Assembly: GCF_000974485.1 (NCBI RefSeq)
Contig: NZ_BBOM01000005.1
Location: 372,001-436,000 of the forward strand
DNA from: Streptomyces sp. NBRC 109706
GTDB lineage: Bacteria; Actinomycetota; Actinomycetes; Streptomycetales; Streptomycetaceae
DNA: 64,000 nucleotides
Direction: 5' to 3'
Part shown: positions 30,409-38,993 of the stretch, one piece after another
Position numbering within the stretch: the stretch's first letter is position 1
Layout: each line of letters starts with the position of its first letter
Position numbers and translations under genes: made by a program
Notes under the pieces: generated by a model
What the model was told of the DNA's origin: nothing
Database searches by the model: none
Seen by the model: only the letters and a program-made list of their open reading frames with translations

Positions 30409-31692
30409 ATGGCAGCGACGCAGACTTCGGCGGATGCGCCGATCCCGGTCGGCGAGGTCTCCCGGCTCATCGGCGGCTGGATCGACCGGTTGGGCGCGGT
30501 GTGGGTGGAGGGGCAGATCACCCAGCTCTCCCGCCGCCCGGGCTTCGGGGTGGTCTTCCTCACCCTCCGCGATCCGGCGCGGGACGTCTCGCTCCGGGTC
30601 ACCTGCTTCCGTGGCGTCTTCGACCGGGTCGCCGACGTGATAAGCGAGGGCGCCCGGGTGGTGGTCCTGGGCAAGCCCGAGTGGTACGCACCGCGTGGCG
30701 AGTTGTCGCTGCGGGCCGCGGAGATCCGCGCGGTCGGGGTGGGTGAGCTGCTGCTCCGGCTGGAGCGCCTGCGGGTGGCGCTGGCGGGCGAGGGGCTGTT
30801 CGCCGCCGAGCGGAAGCGGCCCCTGCCCTTCCTGCCGGGGAATATCGGCCTGGTGACGGGGCGGGCGTCGGCCGCCGAGCGCGATGTGCTGGAGAACGCC
30901 AGGCTCCGTTGGCCGGCGGTGCGGTTCACGGTGCGCAATGTCGCGGTGCAGGGCGTGCAGGCGGTGCCCCAGGTGATCGAAGCCGTCCGGGAGTTGGACG
31001 CCGACCCCGGGGTCGAAGTGATCATCGTGGCCAGGGGCGGGGGCAGCGTGGAGGATCTGCTGCCGTTCTCCGACGAGCGGTTGGTGCGCGCGGTCGCCGA
31101 CTGCCGCACGCCGGTGGTCTCCGCGATCGGCCATGAGCCGGACACCCCGCTGCTGGATCTGGTGGCCGATCTCCGCGCCTCCACCCCCACCGACGCGGCC
31201 AAGCGCACGGTGCCCGACGTGGGCGAGGAGCTGTCCAGGATCGAGGAGTTGCGCCGGCGGGCGCGCTGGTCCGTGGAGTCGCTGCTGGGTCGGGAGGAGC
31301 GGGGCCTGGCCGGCGTCTGCTCCCGGCCGGTGCTGGCCGAGCCGCGCCGGATGGTGGACGACCGCGCGGCGGAGCTGACCTCCCTGGTCGAGCGCTCCCG
31401 GCGCACGCTGGGGCATCGGCTGGAGGCGGCGAGCGCCGATCTGGCGCACACCCGCGCCCGGGTGGTGGCTCTCTCCCCCGCCGCCACCCTGCGCCGGGGC
31501 TATGCGGTGCTGCGCCGCACGGACGGGGCCGTGGTCAGGGCGGCGGCCGAGGTCGCCCCGGGTGAGCCGCTGCGGGCCCTGGTCGCCGAGGGCGAGTTCG
31601 CGGTGACGGTCCGGGAGGCGCATGACGAGCGGGTGGACGGCGTCGGCCGTTCGGATGGCGTGCCGGGTGGCGCGTCGGGAGGCATAGGGTGA
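30409..31692 (+). CDS. xseA: Exodeoxyribonuclease VII large subunit
   Basis: 427 aa. An N-terminal OB-fold ([25 protein letters not shown]), then the catalytic domain ([77 protein letters not shown]), a coiled-coil region and the C-terminal LRRGYAVLR segment. ATG 30409 has TTAGCGT about 10 nt upstream and no ribosome site, suggesting a leaderless message. It digests single-stranded DNA together with XseB, which follows directly. Confidence 0.97.
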   Translation: MAATQTSADAPIPVGEVSRLIGGWIDRLGAVWVEGQITQLSRRPGFGVVFLTLRDPARDVSLRVTCFRGVFDRVADVISEGARVVVLGKPEWYAPRGELSLRAAEIRAVGVGELLLRLERLRVALAGEGLFAAERKRPLPFLPGNIGLVTGRASAAERDVLENARLRWPAVRFTVRNVAVQGVQAVPQVIEAVRELDADPGVEVIIVARGGGSVEDLLPFSDERLVRAVADCRTPVVSAIGHEPDTPLLDLVADLRASTPTDAAKRTVPDVGEELSRIEELRRRARWSVESLLGREERGLAGVCSRPVLAEPRRMVDDRAAELTSLVERSRRTLGHRLEAASADLAHTRARVVALSPAATLRRGYAVLRRTDGAVVRAAAEVAPGEPLRALVAEGEFAVTVREAHDERVDGVGRSDGVPGGASGGIG

Positions 31693-31988
31693 TGGCCATG
31701 ACGGAGCCGGACGAGGGAGCGACGCTCAGCTACGAGCAGGCGCGGGACGAGCTGGTCGACGTCGTCCGGCGGTTGGAGACGGGCGGGGCGACCCTGGAGG
31801 AGTCGCTGGCGCTGTGGGAGCGCGGCGAGGAGCTGGCGCGTATCTGCGGTCGCTGGCTGGAGGGTGCCAGGGCCAGGCTGGACGCCGCGCTGGCGGAGCG
31901 GGACGAGACGGCGGACACCGCCGGTGAAGAGGAGGGAAAGGCCACGGGGGAAGCGAGGGAAGCGGGGAAAGCGGGGGAAGGGGAATAG
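31692..31988 (+). CDS. xseB: Exodeoxyribonuclease VII small subunit
   Basis: 98 aa with the family helix pair [52 protein letters not shown] and a Glu/Gly/Ala-rich tail. ATG 31692 overlaps the last base of the xseA stop and sits 9 nt after GGGAGG; ATG 31698 is the alternative. Translational coupling with xseA fits the fixed stoichiometry of the complex. Confidence 0.93.
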   Translation: MAMTEPDEGATLSYEQARDELVDVVRRLETGGATLEESLALWERGEELARICGRWLEGARARLDAALAERDETADTAGEEEGKATGEAREAGKAGEGE

Positions 31989-32058
31989 CCGGCCGGGGGC
32001 GTCTCGTTCCCGTTGAGTTCGGCTCTTCGACACCGCTCAGGGAAAGGCCCACCCGCCC

Positions 32059-32652
32059 ATGTCGCTCGCTCTCGACCCCGTCAGCCAGGATCTCCTCTTC
32101 CGGGAGGCGCACACCGCCCGCTCGTTCACCGACGAGCCCGTGTCCGACGAGACGATCGCGGCCGTCTACGACCTCGTCAAGCTGGCGCCGACGGCCTACA
32201 ACACGTCGCCGCTGCGGATAACGGTGCTGCGCACCGAGGCGGCCAGGGAGCGGCTGCTGCCGCTGGTCTCCCGGAGCAACCGACCGCGGATCGCCGCCGC
32301 CCCGCTGACGGCGATCCTCTCCGCCGATCTGCACTTCCACGAGAAGCTGCCGCAGCTGATGCCGGCGCTGCCCACCCTCAAGGACGATCTGTACGGCGAC
32401 GCCGAGGTCAGGGAGGGCCAGGCCCTGCTCAACACCGGCCTGCAGATGGGCTACTTCCTGGTGGGTGTGCGGGCGGCCGGGCTGGCCGTCGGGCCCATGT
32501 CGGGTTTCGACGCCGAGGCCGTGGACAAGGAGTTCTTCGGCGACGGGCGGCAGCGCTCGCTGGTGCTGGCGAACATCGGGCATCCGGCCCCCGACGCCTA
32601 CTCCCCCAGGGCGCCCCGGCTGGCCGCCGACGAGGCGATCACCACCCTGTGA
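32059..32652 (+). CDS. Nitroreductase-family FMN oxidoreductase, RutE/malonic semialdehyde reductase type
   Basis: 197 aa. FMN-binding signatures: HTARSFTDEPVSDETI at residues 18-33, LVKLAPTAYNTSPLRITVL, and the C-terminal GMQ-like GYFLVGVRAAGLAVGPMSGFD. The length and the APTAYNTSP motif are those of RutE-like reductases, which reduce malonic semialdehyde in pyrimidine breakdown. No rut genes adjoin it, so the physiological substrate is open. The start at ATG 32059 has GGGAAAGG upstream. It follows xseB by 70 nt. Confidence 0.87.
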   Translation: MSLALDPVSQDLLFREAHTARSFTDEPVSDETIAAVYDLVKLAPTAYNTSPLRITVLRTEAARERLLPLVSRSNRPRIAAAPLTAILSADLHFHEKLPQLMPALPTLKDDLYGDAEVREGQALLNTGLQMGYFLVGVRAAGLAVGPMSGFDAEAVDKEFFGDGRQRSLVLANIGHPAPDAYSPRAPRLAADEAITTL

Positions 32653-32689
32653 GCGGGGCCGGCGGCGCCTCGCGTGCCCGCCGGTTCGT

Positions 32690-33397
32690 TCAGGCGCCGG
32701 CGTCCCTGGGCTCCAGGGCGCCGGCCATCCTGGCCAGTTGGTCCAGCGGCGCGGTGCCCATCACCACCGTGGTCACATCGGCCTCGGAGAGCACCAGCGC
32801 GTCGTACTTCTCGCCCTCCCAGCGCGCCCAGTCCCGCCCGTCGACCCGTTCGGTGGCGCCGGTGTCCTCGGCCTGCTGGGTGACGGAGCGGACGAAGTCC
32901 TCCGCCGTGCCGTCCGCCTGTGCCAGCGCGACATACTCGTCGTCCGGGTTCACAAAGCCGAGGCGCCAGGTCACCCCGTGCTCCCCCTGCGGTTCGAACC
33001 GCACCGAGGTGGCGCGCCAGTCCTCGGAGAGTCCCACGGGCACCCGCACCGGATAGGGCGCCGCCCGCGCGGCGGTCGCCGAGGCCACCTCGTACTCCAC
33101 CGTCCGCACCGGGTCCTGGCCGCCGCCGTCGTTGGACATCAGGAAGTAGGCGAGAAAGGTGCCGGCGCAGATGATGGCCAGGGACAGCACCATGTTCTGC
33201 ACGGTCTGCAGGCGCAGCCGCTTCATCCGCCGGGCCCGCGCGTCGTCGCCCCCGGGCTCGGGGGTCGAGCCGGTCCCGTCCGGGGAGTCGTCGTTCGTCT
33301 GAGCCGCGGGCGCGGCCTCCGTCACGTCTTCGTTCGCCACCCCGCCATCGTCCCGCATGTCATGGCTTGTGCCGCAGCCACCCCCTGGTTCGCTCAT
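32690..33397 (-). CDS. DUF4245 membrane-anchored protein
   Basis: Up to 235 aa. An acidic, Pro/Asp-rich cytoplasmic N-terminus leads to one helix ([22 protein letters not shown], about residues 65-86). The extracytoplasmic DUF4245 domain follows ([80 protein letters not shown]). The start is uncertain: ATG 33397 is the longest, and ATG 33358 or a nearby GTG are alternatives without better sites. It is divergent from glpX in many actinobacteria, as here. Function unknown. Confidence 0.85.
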   Translation of the reverse strand: MSEPGGGCGTSHDMRDDGGVANEDVTEAAPAAQTNDDSPDGTGSTPEPGGDDARARRMKRLRLQTVQNMVLSLAIICAGTFLAYFLMSNDGGGQDPVRTVEYEVASATAARAAPYPVRVPVGLSEDWRATSVRFEPQGEHGVTWRLGFVNPDDEYVALAQADGTAEDFVRSVTQQAEDTGATERVDGRDWARWEGEKYDALVLSEADVTTVVMGTAPLDQLARMAGALEPRDAGA

Positions 33398-33495
33398 CAG
33401 ATAGGCGGTCTGCTCATCTGTGGCGGAGCGAGCTAGAGTCGGAGCACCCTCGCCTCAGCACGGCGCGCTCCCGGCGCGCGGAAAGGTGCGTCCCG

Positions 33496-34533
33496 ATGAC
33501 CGACCAGCATCTGCCCTCCCCTCTACGGGTGGCCCCCGAAGCCCCCGACCGCAACCTGGCGTTGGAGCTGGTCAGGGTGACCGAGGCCGGCGCGATGGCG
33601 TCCGGGCGCTGGGTCGGCAGGGGGGACAAGAACGGCGCGGACGACGCGGCGGTGCGGGCCATGCGCGCGCTGATCTCCACCGTCTCCATGAACGGGGTGG
33701 TGGTCATCGGCGAAGGTGAGAAGGACCACGCCCCGATGCTCTACAACGGCGAACGCGTCGGCGACGGCACGGGCCCCGAGTGTGATGTGGCCGTGGATCC
33801 GGTGGACGGCACCACCCTCACCGCCAAGGGGATGGGCAACGCCGTCTCCGTGCTGGCGGTCGCCGAGCGCGGCGCGATGTTCGATCCCAGCGCCGTCTTC
33901 TACATGGACAAGCTGGCCACCGGCCCGGAGGCGGCGGAGTATGTCGACATCGACGCCCCGCCCGAGGTCAATGTGCGCCGGGTGGCCAAGGCCAAGGGCG
34001 GCTCGCCCGCGGATGTGACGGTGGTCATCCTGGACCGGCCGCGCCACACCGATCTGGTGCGTCGGGTGCGGGAGGCCGGCGCCCGGATCAAGTTCATCCA
34101 GGACGGTGACGTGGCCGGCGCCATCATGAGCGTCCGGGAGGGCACCGGCGTCGACCTGCTGCTGGGTGTCGGCGGCACCCCGGAGGGCATCATCGCGGCC
34201 TGCGCCATCAAATGCCTGGGTGGCACCATCCAGGGCAAGCTCTGGCCCAAGGACGAGGAGGAGCGCCGCGCGGCACTGGACGCGGGCCACGATCTGGACC
34301 AGGTTCTGCACACCGACGATCTGGTGCACGGCGAGAACGCGTTCTTTGTCGCCACCGGCGTCACCGACGGCGAGCTGCTGCGCGGGGTGCGGTACCGCGC
34401 GGAGACGGCCAGCACCCAGTCCCTGGTGGTCCGTTCGCGCTCGGGCACCATCCGGCAGATCGACTCCACCCACCGGCTGTCCAAGCTGCGCGCCTACAGC
34501 GCCATCGACTTCGACAGCCCGAGCGGCCGCTAG
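33496..34533 (+). CDS. glpX: Class II fructose-1,6-bisphosphatase
   Basis: 345-aa gluconeogenic enzyme. Family motifs: [35 protein letters not shown] (metal ligands), [14 protein letters not shown] (catalytic Asp-Pro-x-Asp-Gly-Thr) and [23 protein letters not shown] 33496 has GAAAGGTG eight bases upstream. The last bases overlap the stop of the convergent HxlR gene by 4 nt, leaving no terminator between them. A WhiB-like gene and fumarase nearby match the S. coelicolor neighbourhood (from memory). Confidence 0.97.
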   Translation: MTDQHLPSPLRVAPEAPDRNLALELVRVTEAGAMASGRWVGRGDKNGADDAAVRAMRALISTVSMNGVVVIGEGEKDHAPMLYNGERVGDGTGPECDVAVDPVDGTTLTAKGMGNAVSVLAVAERGAMFDPSAVFYMDKLATGPEAAEYVDIDAPPEVNVRRVAKAKGGSPADVTVVILDRPRHTDLVRRVREAGARIKFIQDGDVAGAIMSVREGTGVDLLLGVGGTPEGIIAACAIKCLGGTIQGKLWPKDEEERRAALDAGHDLDQVLHTDDLVHGENAFFVATGVTDGELLRGVRYRAETASTQSLVVRSRSGTIRQIDSTHRLSKLRAYSAIDFDSPSGR

Positions 34534-34958
34534 GGCTTCGCCGGGTCCCCGCCGGCGGCGTCGTGGCGGGCGCGTGCCTCGGCCACCTCGGGGGCGTGGG
34601 TCAGCGCCCAGTGGGCCAGCGCCGACAGCGGGGCCAACAGGGTGCGGCCCAGCGGGCTGAGGTCGTATTCGACGGTGGCCGGCACGGTCGGGAAGACCGT
34701 GCGGGTCACCAGTCCGTCGCGTTCCAGGGCGCGCAGGGTCCTGGTGAGCATCCGCTGGCTGATCTCCTCGATGCCCCGGTGGAGTTGGTGGAACCGGAGC
34801 GGCCCGTCGCCCAGGCAGACCAGGACCAGCACGCTCCATTTGTCGCCGACCCGGCGCAGGACATCCGTCGCCGGGCAGGCCCGGTGCTCGTCCGCGCTCA
34901 CCGGGAGCGCCAGCCGTGGCTCCGGCGGCATCCGTACGGCATTGTCCGTTGCGGACAT
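34530..34958 (-). CDS. HxlR-family winged-helix regulator
   Basis: 142 aa. The N-terminal [58 protein letters not shown] is the classic HxlR/MarR-like DNA-binding domain; the conserved Cys before PATDVL is the thiol used for redox or electrophile sensing in YodB/HypR relatives. ATG 34958 has a perfect AAAGGAGG site. It diverges from the SDR gene across 86 nt that contain a 10-bp palindrome, so it probably regulates both. Its stop overlaps that of glpX. Confidence 0.92.
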   Translation of the reverse strand: MSATDNAVRMPPEPRLALPVSADEHRACPATDVLRRVGDKWSVLVLVCLGDGPLRFHQLHRGIEEISQRMLTRTLRALERDGLVTRTVFPTVPATVEYDLSPLGRTLLAPLSALAHWALTHAPEVAEARARHDAAGGDPAKP

Positions 34959-34987
34959 CAATGTGCCTCCTTTCGTCGTTCCTCCGG

Positions 34988-34997
34988 ATCAGCTGAT
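34988..34997. promoter_or_regulatory. Palindrome between divergent HxlR and SDR genes
   Basis: ATCAGCTGAT, within GGATCAGCTGATAATCC, sits midway between the two starts (30 nt and 48 nt away). This is the expected place for an HxlR operator. Inferred, not demonstrated. Confidence 0.4.
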
Positions 34998-35044
34998 AAT
35001 CCGTCGCGAACCCAGCGTAGTCAGACGGCCCCTCAGGAGACGGC

Positions 35045-35956
35045 ATGAGCAGTGAGATCCCCCCGCCCCGCACGATCGTGGTCTCCGGGGGCACGGACGG
35101 CATCGGGCGGGCCCTGGTCCGCGACCGGCTGGGCCGGGGCGACCGGGTGGTCGCCATCGGCAGCACCCCGGGCAAGGGGGAGGCGCTGCTCGCCGAGGCC
35201 GAGCGGTCGGGGGCCGCCGGCCGGCTCACCTTCCTGCGGGCCGAGCTGAGCCTGATCGCCGAGGTCGAACGGGTGGTGGAGCGGATCAGCGCGACCCATC
35301 CACGGGTCGACGCCCTGGTGCTCGGCGCCAACCGGGTGCTGACCCGCCGCCAGGAGACGGCGGAGGGGCTCGAGTTCACCTTCGCCCTGTACTACCTGAG
35401 CCGGTACCTGCTCGGGCACGGGCTGCGCGGGGCGCTCGCCGCCGCCCCGGAACCGTTGATCGTCAACATCAGCGCGCCGGGCCTGAAGGCGGGCCGGGTG
35501 CACTGGGACGACCCGCAGCTGACCGACAACTACCGCACCGTGCGCGCCCAGGCCCAGAGCGGCCGGGCCAACGATCTGCTGGGCGTGGACTTCGCGGCCC
35601 GGCCGTCCAGCCCGGCCCGCTATGTGCTGTACCACCCGGGCTTCACCAGGTCGCCCGGCAGTTGGGCCCACCTCTCCTGGCCCGTCGCCACCTCGCTCCG
35701 GCTGCTGGCCAGGGTCGCCGCGCGCTCTCCCGAGGAGGCGGCCGGCCCGCCGAGCCGGCTGATCGACGCGCCGCCGGCCGAGCCGCTCACCGCCGTCGAC
35801 CGGGGCCGCCCCGTCGATCCCGGACTGCCCACCTTCGACCCCGGGGACGCGGCACGGCTCGCCCGGGAGACCCGACGACTGATACGCGCCACCGTGGGCA
35901 CCAGCCCGCTGCTGCCCGACGAGACGCCCAACGACCAGGCAGGCGCGGAGAATTAG
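35045..35956 (+). CDS. SDR-family protein lacking the catalytic Tyr/Lys
   Basis: 303 aa. The Rossmann start VVSGGTDGIGRALV (residues 12-25) keeps the TGxxxGIG-type dinucleotide motif. The next landmarks (DALVLGANRVL, LIVNISAPG) are those of retinol-dehydrogenase-like SDRs. Where relatives have YGQSK, this protein has QAQSG (residues 169-173), so both the catalytic Tyr and Lys are missing, while the flanking YRTVRA and ANDLL are kept. It may bind NAD(P) without reducing a carbonyl. ATG 35045 has GGAG seven bases upstream. Probably controlled by the divergent HxlR protein. Confidence 0.85.
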   Translation: MSSEIPPPRTIVVSGGTDGIGRALVRDRLGRGDRVVAIGSTPGKGEALLAEAERSGAAGRLTFLRAELSLIAEVERVVERISATHPRVDALVLGANRVLTRRQETAEGLEFTFALYYLSRYLLGHGLRGALAAAPEPLIVNISAPGLKAGRVHWDDPQLTDNYRTVRAQAQSGRANDLLGVDFAARPSSPARYVLYHPGFTRSPGSWAHLSWPVATSLRLLARVAARSPEEAAGPPSRLIDAPPAEPLTAVDRGRPVDPGLPTFDPGDAARLARETRRLIRATVGTSPLLPDETPNDQAGAEN

Positions 35957-36115
35957 CGCACGGGACGGTCAAGGCGAGATCGGGCGTCCGCAGAGGATGC
36001 GGGCGCCAGACGGGAACGACCGGCGGCCCCGGGGCGACCCGACGAGGCGGGTGCGCCGGGGCGTGACGCGGTACCGGTCGAAAGCCGCGGCTCGCGAGGC
36101 GGGACGGCGCGTCAG

Positions 36116-36153
36116 GGGGCGGCGGCGATGGCCGGTGTGGATGCCGCCGCCCC
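36116..36153. terminator. 11-bp hairpin between convergent SDR and WhiB-like genes
   Basis: Arms GGGGCGGCGGC (36116-36126) and the exact complement (36143-36153), 16-nt loop. It lies 92 nt past the minus-strand WhiB-like stop and 160 nt past the plus-strand SDR stop. The rest of 35957-36244 shows no gene. Confidence 0.5.
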
Positions 36154-36244
36154 GCTGGAACCGGAAGACGACCGTGGCGGGTGTGGGGGTTGTGTCCTGC
36201 TCAACGCGCGTTTCGGGGTGGGAGGCCGAACGGCGCGCAGGACG

Positions 36245-36610
36245 TCAGGCGATCCGGGTGACGTCCGCCTGGCGCCCGCCGGAGGTGGCCTCGCGGCGCC
36301 GCCGGCGGCTGAGCACCACCCGGCGCTCGGCGGCGGTCAGACCGCCCCAGACGCCATAGGGCTCGGGCTGGAGAAGCGCGTGCTCGCGGCATTCGAGCAG
36401 CACGGGACAACGGGCGCAGACCGACTTGGCTGCCTGCTCGCGGGAGAGGCGAGCGGCGGTCGGCTCCTGCGACGGGGCGAAGAAGAGCCCCGCCTCATCA
36501 CGTCGGCAGGCGGCCTCCGAGTGCCAGGGGCCCGCCAGATCTCTTTGACTGGGCTGGGCGGGGCCGGCTGGGGACCACGGGGACTCGTGTGGCGGTGACG
36601 GTTGCAGCAC
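36245..36610 (-). CDS. WhiB-family iron-sulfur transcription factor
   Basis: 121 aa. The four cluster cysteines are at 35 (EAAC), 65 and 68 (CARC) and 74 (LLEC), followed by the family turn GVWGGLTAAERR and a basic C-terminal DNA-binding tail RRRRR. GTG 36610 was chosen because AGGAG lies six bases upstream; longer frames lack a site. WhiB-like proteins bind a 4Fe-4S cluster and act with the principal sigma factor. Its place near glpX and fumC suggests the wblH orthologue of S. coelicolor (from memory); not asserted as a name. Confidence 0.93.
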   Translation of the reverse strand: MLQPSPPHESPWSPAGPAQPSQRDLAGPWHSEAACRRDEAGLFFAPSQEPTAARLSREQAAKSVCARCPVLLECREHALLQPEPYGVWGGLTAAERRVVLSRRRRREATSGGRQADVTRIA

Positions 36611-36801
36611 GGTCAACTCCTGACGACGGCTACGGGGGGTCGCTCCTGGCAGGTGGACCCTCACCCGTCGTGGGAGCCCCACGGTTCTTTCCCACCATGC
36701 TCGGCCATACGAGTGACGGTCCCCGGAGCCCTACCCGCTGTGCGCACGCTTATGCACGGAGCGACCGTGTCACCCGCCGTATCACCCGAACCAGCCGCCC
36801 G

Positions 36802-36820
36802 CGGGGCCCTCGGGGCCCCG
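36802..36820 (-). terminator. 8-bp GC hairpin after DUF1707 gene
   Basis: Arms CGGGGCCC (36802-36809) and GGGCCCCG (36813-36820), 3-nt loop, starting 15 nt past the minus-strand stop at 36836. Other GC-rich pairings are possible here. Confidence 0.4.
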
Positions 36821-36835
36821 GCGGACCCCGGGGGC

Positions 36836-37624
36836 TCAGTCCGCGCTGAGGTCCCGCAGTCGCTTGCCGGGCACCGCCTTGGCCTCCAGGCCGCCCATGA
36901 TGGCCACGCCCTGCACCGTGATCACGGGCGCGCGCGGATCGGGGGACTCCGTCTCATGCACCTCGAAGCCCCCCATGATGCCGCTGCCCCCGCTGCGCAG
37001 GGTGACGTTCTCCGGAACCTTGATGTCCACGCCGCCCCAGAACGCCACGACGTTGAGCACCACATGCTGCTGGTCGAAGATCGCCTCGGTGAAGTCCAGG
37101 TCGACTCCCCCGCAGACGGCCACCGCGTTGATCTTGGCGCCGACCCGCCAGGTGCCCTTGCGGGTCGCGCCGCCGAACACCGCCACGACGTTCTTCGCCT
37201 CCGGCGCCGCGGGGGGGCCGCCGGGTGCGCGCTGGGCCACGCCGGCCGGGCCCTGGGCGGGCGCCAGGGACGGGCTCGCCGACGCCCGCTGGCCCGCCGG
37301 CAGATCGTTGATCAACGGCTCCAACTCGCCGATGGTCTTGGAACGGTAGAGCGCGTCGAGCCGCTCGGCGTGCTCCTCCGGCTCCAGCCGCCCCTCGGCG
37401 AGCGCATCGCGCAGGATGTCGGCGATACGGTCCCGATCGGCGTCGGAGGCGCGCACGCTCTTGGGGCCCGCCGCTGGCACGGCCGGCGAAGCGGCCGACG
37501 CCTCCTCGGCCGAAGCGGACGGCCCCGACGGGACGGGCGAAACGGCGGCGGGCGGGCCGGACTGCTTCTCCATGGACCGGGACTGCTTCTCCAGGGACAC
37601 GGCCGGCGGATTCTCAGCGTTCAC
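36836..37624 (-). CDS. DUF1707 plus LiaF-like cell-wall-response domain protein
   Basis: 262 aa. An Ala/Pro/Ser-rich N-terminus (about 1-55) leads to the DUF1707/SHOCT-like domain (VRASDADRDRIADILRDALAEGRLEPEEHAERLDALYRSKTIGELEPLINDLP). After a linker comes a C-terminal LiaF-like beta-helix domain (NVVAVFGGATRKG, INAVAVCGGVDLDFTEA, VVLNVVAFWGGVDIKVPENV, VAIMGGLEAKA). No helices, so probably cytoplasmic. GTG 37624 has TAGTCT seven bases upstream and no ribosome site: likely leaderless. A TCGCGAT palindrome lies at -18 to -33. Confidence 0.85.
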   Translation of the reverse strand: MNAENPPAVSLEKQSRSMEKQSGPPAAVSPVPSGPSASAEEASAASPAVPAAGPKSVRASDADRDRIADILRDALAEGRLEPEEHAERLDALYRSKTIGELEPLINDLPAGQRASASPSLAPAQGPAGVAQRAPGGPPAAPEAKNVVAVFGGATRKGTWRVGAKINAVAVCGGVDLDFTEAIFDQQHVVLNVVAFWGGVDIKVPENVTLRSGGSGIMGGFEVHETESPDPRAPVITVQGVAIMGGLEAKAVPGKRLRDLSAD

Positions 37625-37641
37625 CCCGCCAGACTAGCGAC

Positions 37642-37657
37642 TCGCGATACATCGCGA
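37642..37657. promoter_or_regulatory. TCGCGAT-AC-ATCGCGA palindrome upstream of DUF1707 gene
   Basis: A perfect inverted repeat with 7-bp arms and a 2-bp centre, 18 nt before the GTG start, where it would overlap the spacer of a leaderless promoter. It has the look of a dimeric regulator's operator. The cognate regulator is not adjacent. Confidence 0.45.
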
Positions 37658-37754
37658 CCAGTGCCCGACGACGATCGGCCGGATCCCAGCACCGCCGGCC
37701 GCCCCGGGGAACCGTCCGACAACGTCGCCTTCACGCCGTCAACTTCCGTGAAAA

Positions 37755-37767
37755 CCACTCGAAGTGG
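37755..37767. promoter_or_regulatory. Inverted repeat upstream of ahpC
   Basis: CCACT-CGA-AGTGG, embedded in a longer imperfect palindrome of A/T flanks (AAAA...TTTT), lies 90 nt before the ahpC start. A peroxide-responsive regulator site is a reasonable guess; not tested. Confidence 0.35.
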
Positions 37768-37856
37768 GTATTTTCCCGAATGGGGCGCGGGGCACGAAGG
37801 TACCCGTATGTCACGGTTGGCTCACCCCCCTTCCCAACGATCAGGGAGCAGCCAAC

Positions 37857-38411
37857 GTGCTCACCATCGGTGACAAGTTCCCCACCTATGAGCTGACCGG
37901 CGTCGTCGGCCCGTCCGAGAACCTGCGGTTCGAGACCTTCAGCAGCAAGGATCGCGCGCCGGGCTGGTCGGTGATCTTCTTCTGGCCGAAGGACTTCACG
38001 TTCGTCTGCCCCACGGAGATCGCCGCGTTCGGCCGGCTGACCGGCGAGTTCGCCGAGCGCGACGCGCGGTTGCTCGGCGTCTCCGGCGACTCCGAGTTCG
38101 TGCACCACGCCTGGCGCCGCGACCACGCCGATCTGCGGGAGCTGCCGTTCCCCATGCTGGCCGACCCCAAGCACGAGCTGATGAGCGCCTGCGGCGTGCG
38201 CGGCGAGGACGGCTTCGCGCAGCGGGCGGTCTTCGTGGTGGACCCGGACAACGAGATCCAGTTCGCCATGGTCACCGCCGGCTCCGTCGGCCGCAACCCG
38301 ACCGAGGTGCTGCGGGTCCTGGACGCCCTGCAGACCGACGAGCTGTGCCCGTGCAACTGGTCCAAGGGCGAGCCCACGCTGGACGCCGACAAGCTGCTGG
38401 CGGGTGTGTGA
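37857..38411 (+). CDS. ahpC: Alkyl hydroperoxide reductase AhpC (2-Cys peroxiredoxin)
   Basis: 184 aa. Peroxidatic Cys 51 in FTFVCPTE and C-terminal LCPCNW with two cysteines (about 164 and 166) as in mycobacterial and streptomycete AhpC. It reduces peroxides and is itself reduced by AhpD, encoded next. GTG 37857 is preceded by AGGGAG. In S. coelicolor the divergent neighbour is oxyR (from memory); here it is the DUF1707 gene and no oxyR is present. Confidence 0.96.
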   Translation: MLTIGDKFPTYELTGVVGPSENLRFETFSSKDRAPGWSVIFFWPKDFTFVCPTEIAAFGRLTGEFAERDARLLGVSGDSEFVHHAWRRDHADLRELPFPMLADPKHELMSACGVRGEDGFAQRAVFVVDPDNEIQFAMVTAGSVGRNPTEVLRVLDALQTDELCPCNWSKGEPTLDADKLLAGV

Positions 38412-38416
38412 CCCCG

Positions 38417-38959
38417 ATGGCCCTGGAGGAGCTTCGGGCGGCGATGCCGCCCTATGCCAAGGATCTGCGGCTCAACCTCGGCTCGTTGACGACCCATTCG
38501 CAGCTGACGGAGCAGCAGCTCTGGGGCACGCTGCTGGCCTGCGCGGTGGCCTGCCGCAGCGCGCCGCTGCTGCGTGAGGTGGAGCCCGAGGCGCGCAAGC
38601 ACCTCTCCGACGAGGCCCATGGCGCCGCGCGGACGGCGGCGGCGCTGATGGCGATGACCAACGTGTTCTACCGCACCCGGCATCTGCTGGCCGACCCGGC
38701 GTACGACGCGCTGCCGGCCGGGCTGCGGATGAACGCGCTGCGCGATCCGGGCGTGCCCCGGGTGGACTTCGAGCTGTGGTCGCTGGCGGTCTCGGCCGTG
38801 GGCGGCTGCGGTCGCTGCCTCGAAGCCCACGAGCGGACGCTCCGCGAGGCCGGCATGCCCCGGGAGGCCATCCAGGAGGCGTTCCGGGCGGCCGCCGTGC
38901 TGGCCGCGACGGCCAGCACCCTGGACGCCGAGACGGCGCTGCACGGCCCCGTGGACTGA
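38417..38959 (+). CDS. ahpD: Alkyl hydroperoxidase AhpD
   Basis: 180 aa. CxxC with the proton-relay His: CGRCLEAH (Cys 131, Cys 134, His 138). The start [23 protein letters not shown] matches the family. ATG 38417 is preferred over GTG 38408, which overlaps the ahpC stop. It links AhpC to a lipoamide or thioredoxin-type reductant. Forms an operon with ahpC. Confidence 0.95.
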   Translation: MALEELRAAMPPYAKDLRLNLGSLTTHSQLTEQQLWGTLLACAVACRSAPLLREVEPEARKHLSDEAHGAARTAAALMAMTNVFYRTRHLLADPAYDALPAGLRMNALRDPGVPRVDFELWSLAVSAVGGCGRCLEAHERTLREAGMPREAIQEAFRAAAVLAATASTLDAETALHGPVD

Positions 38960-38993
38960 CCCGCGGATGCCGCCGGGGGCCGGCCGCGCCGGC

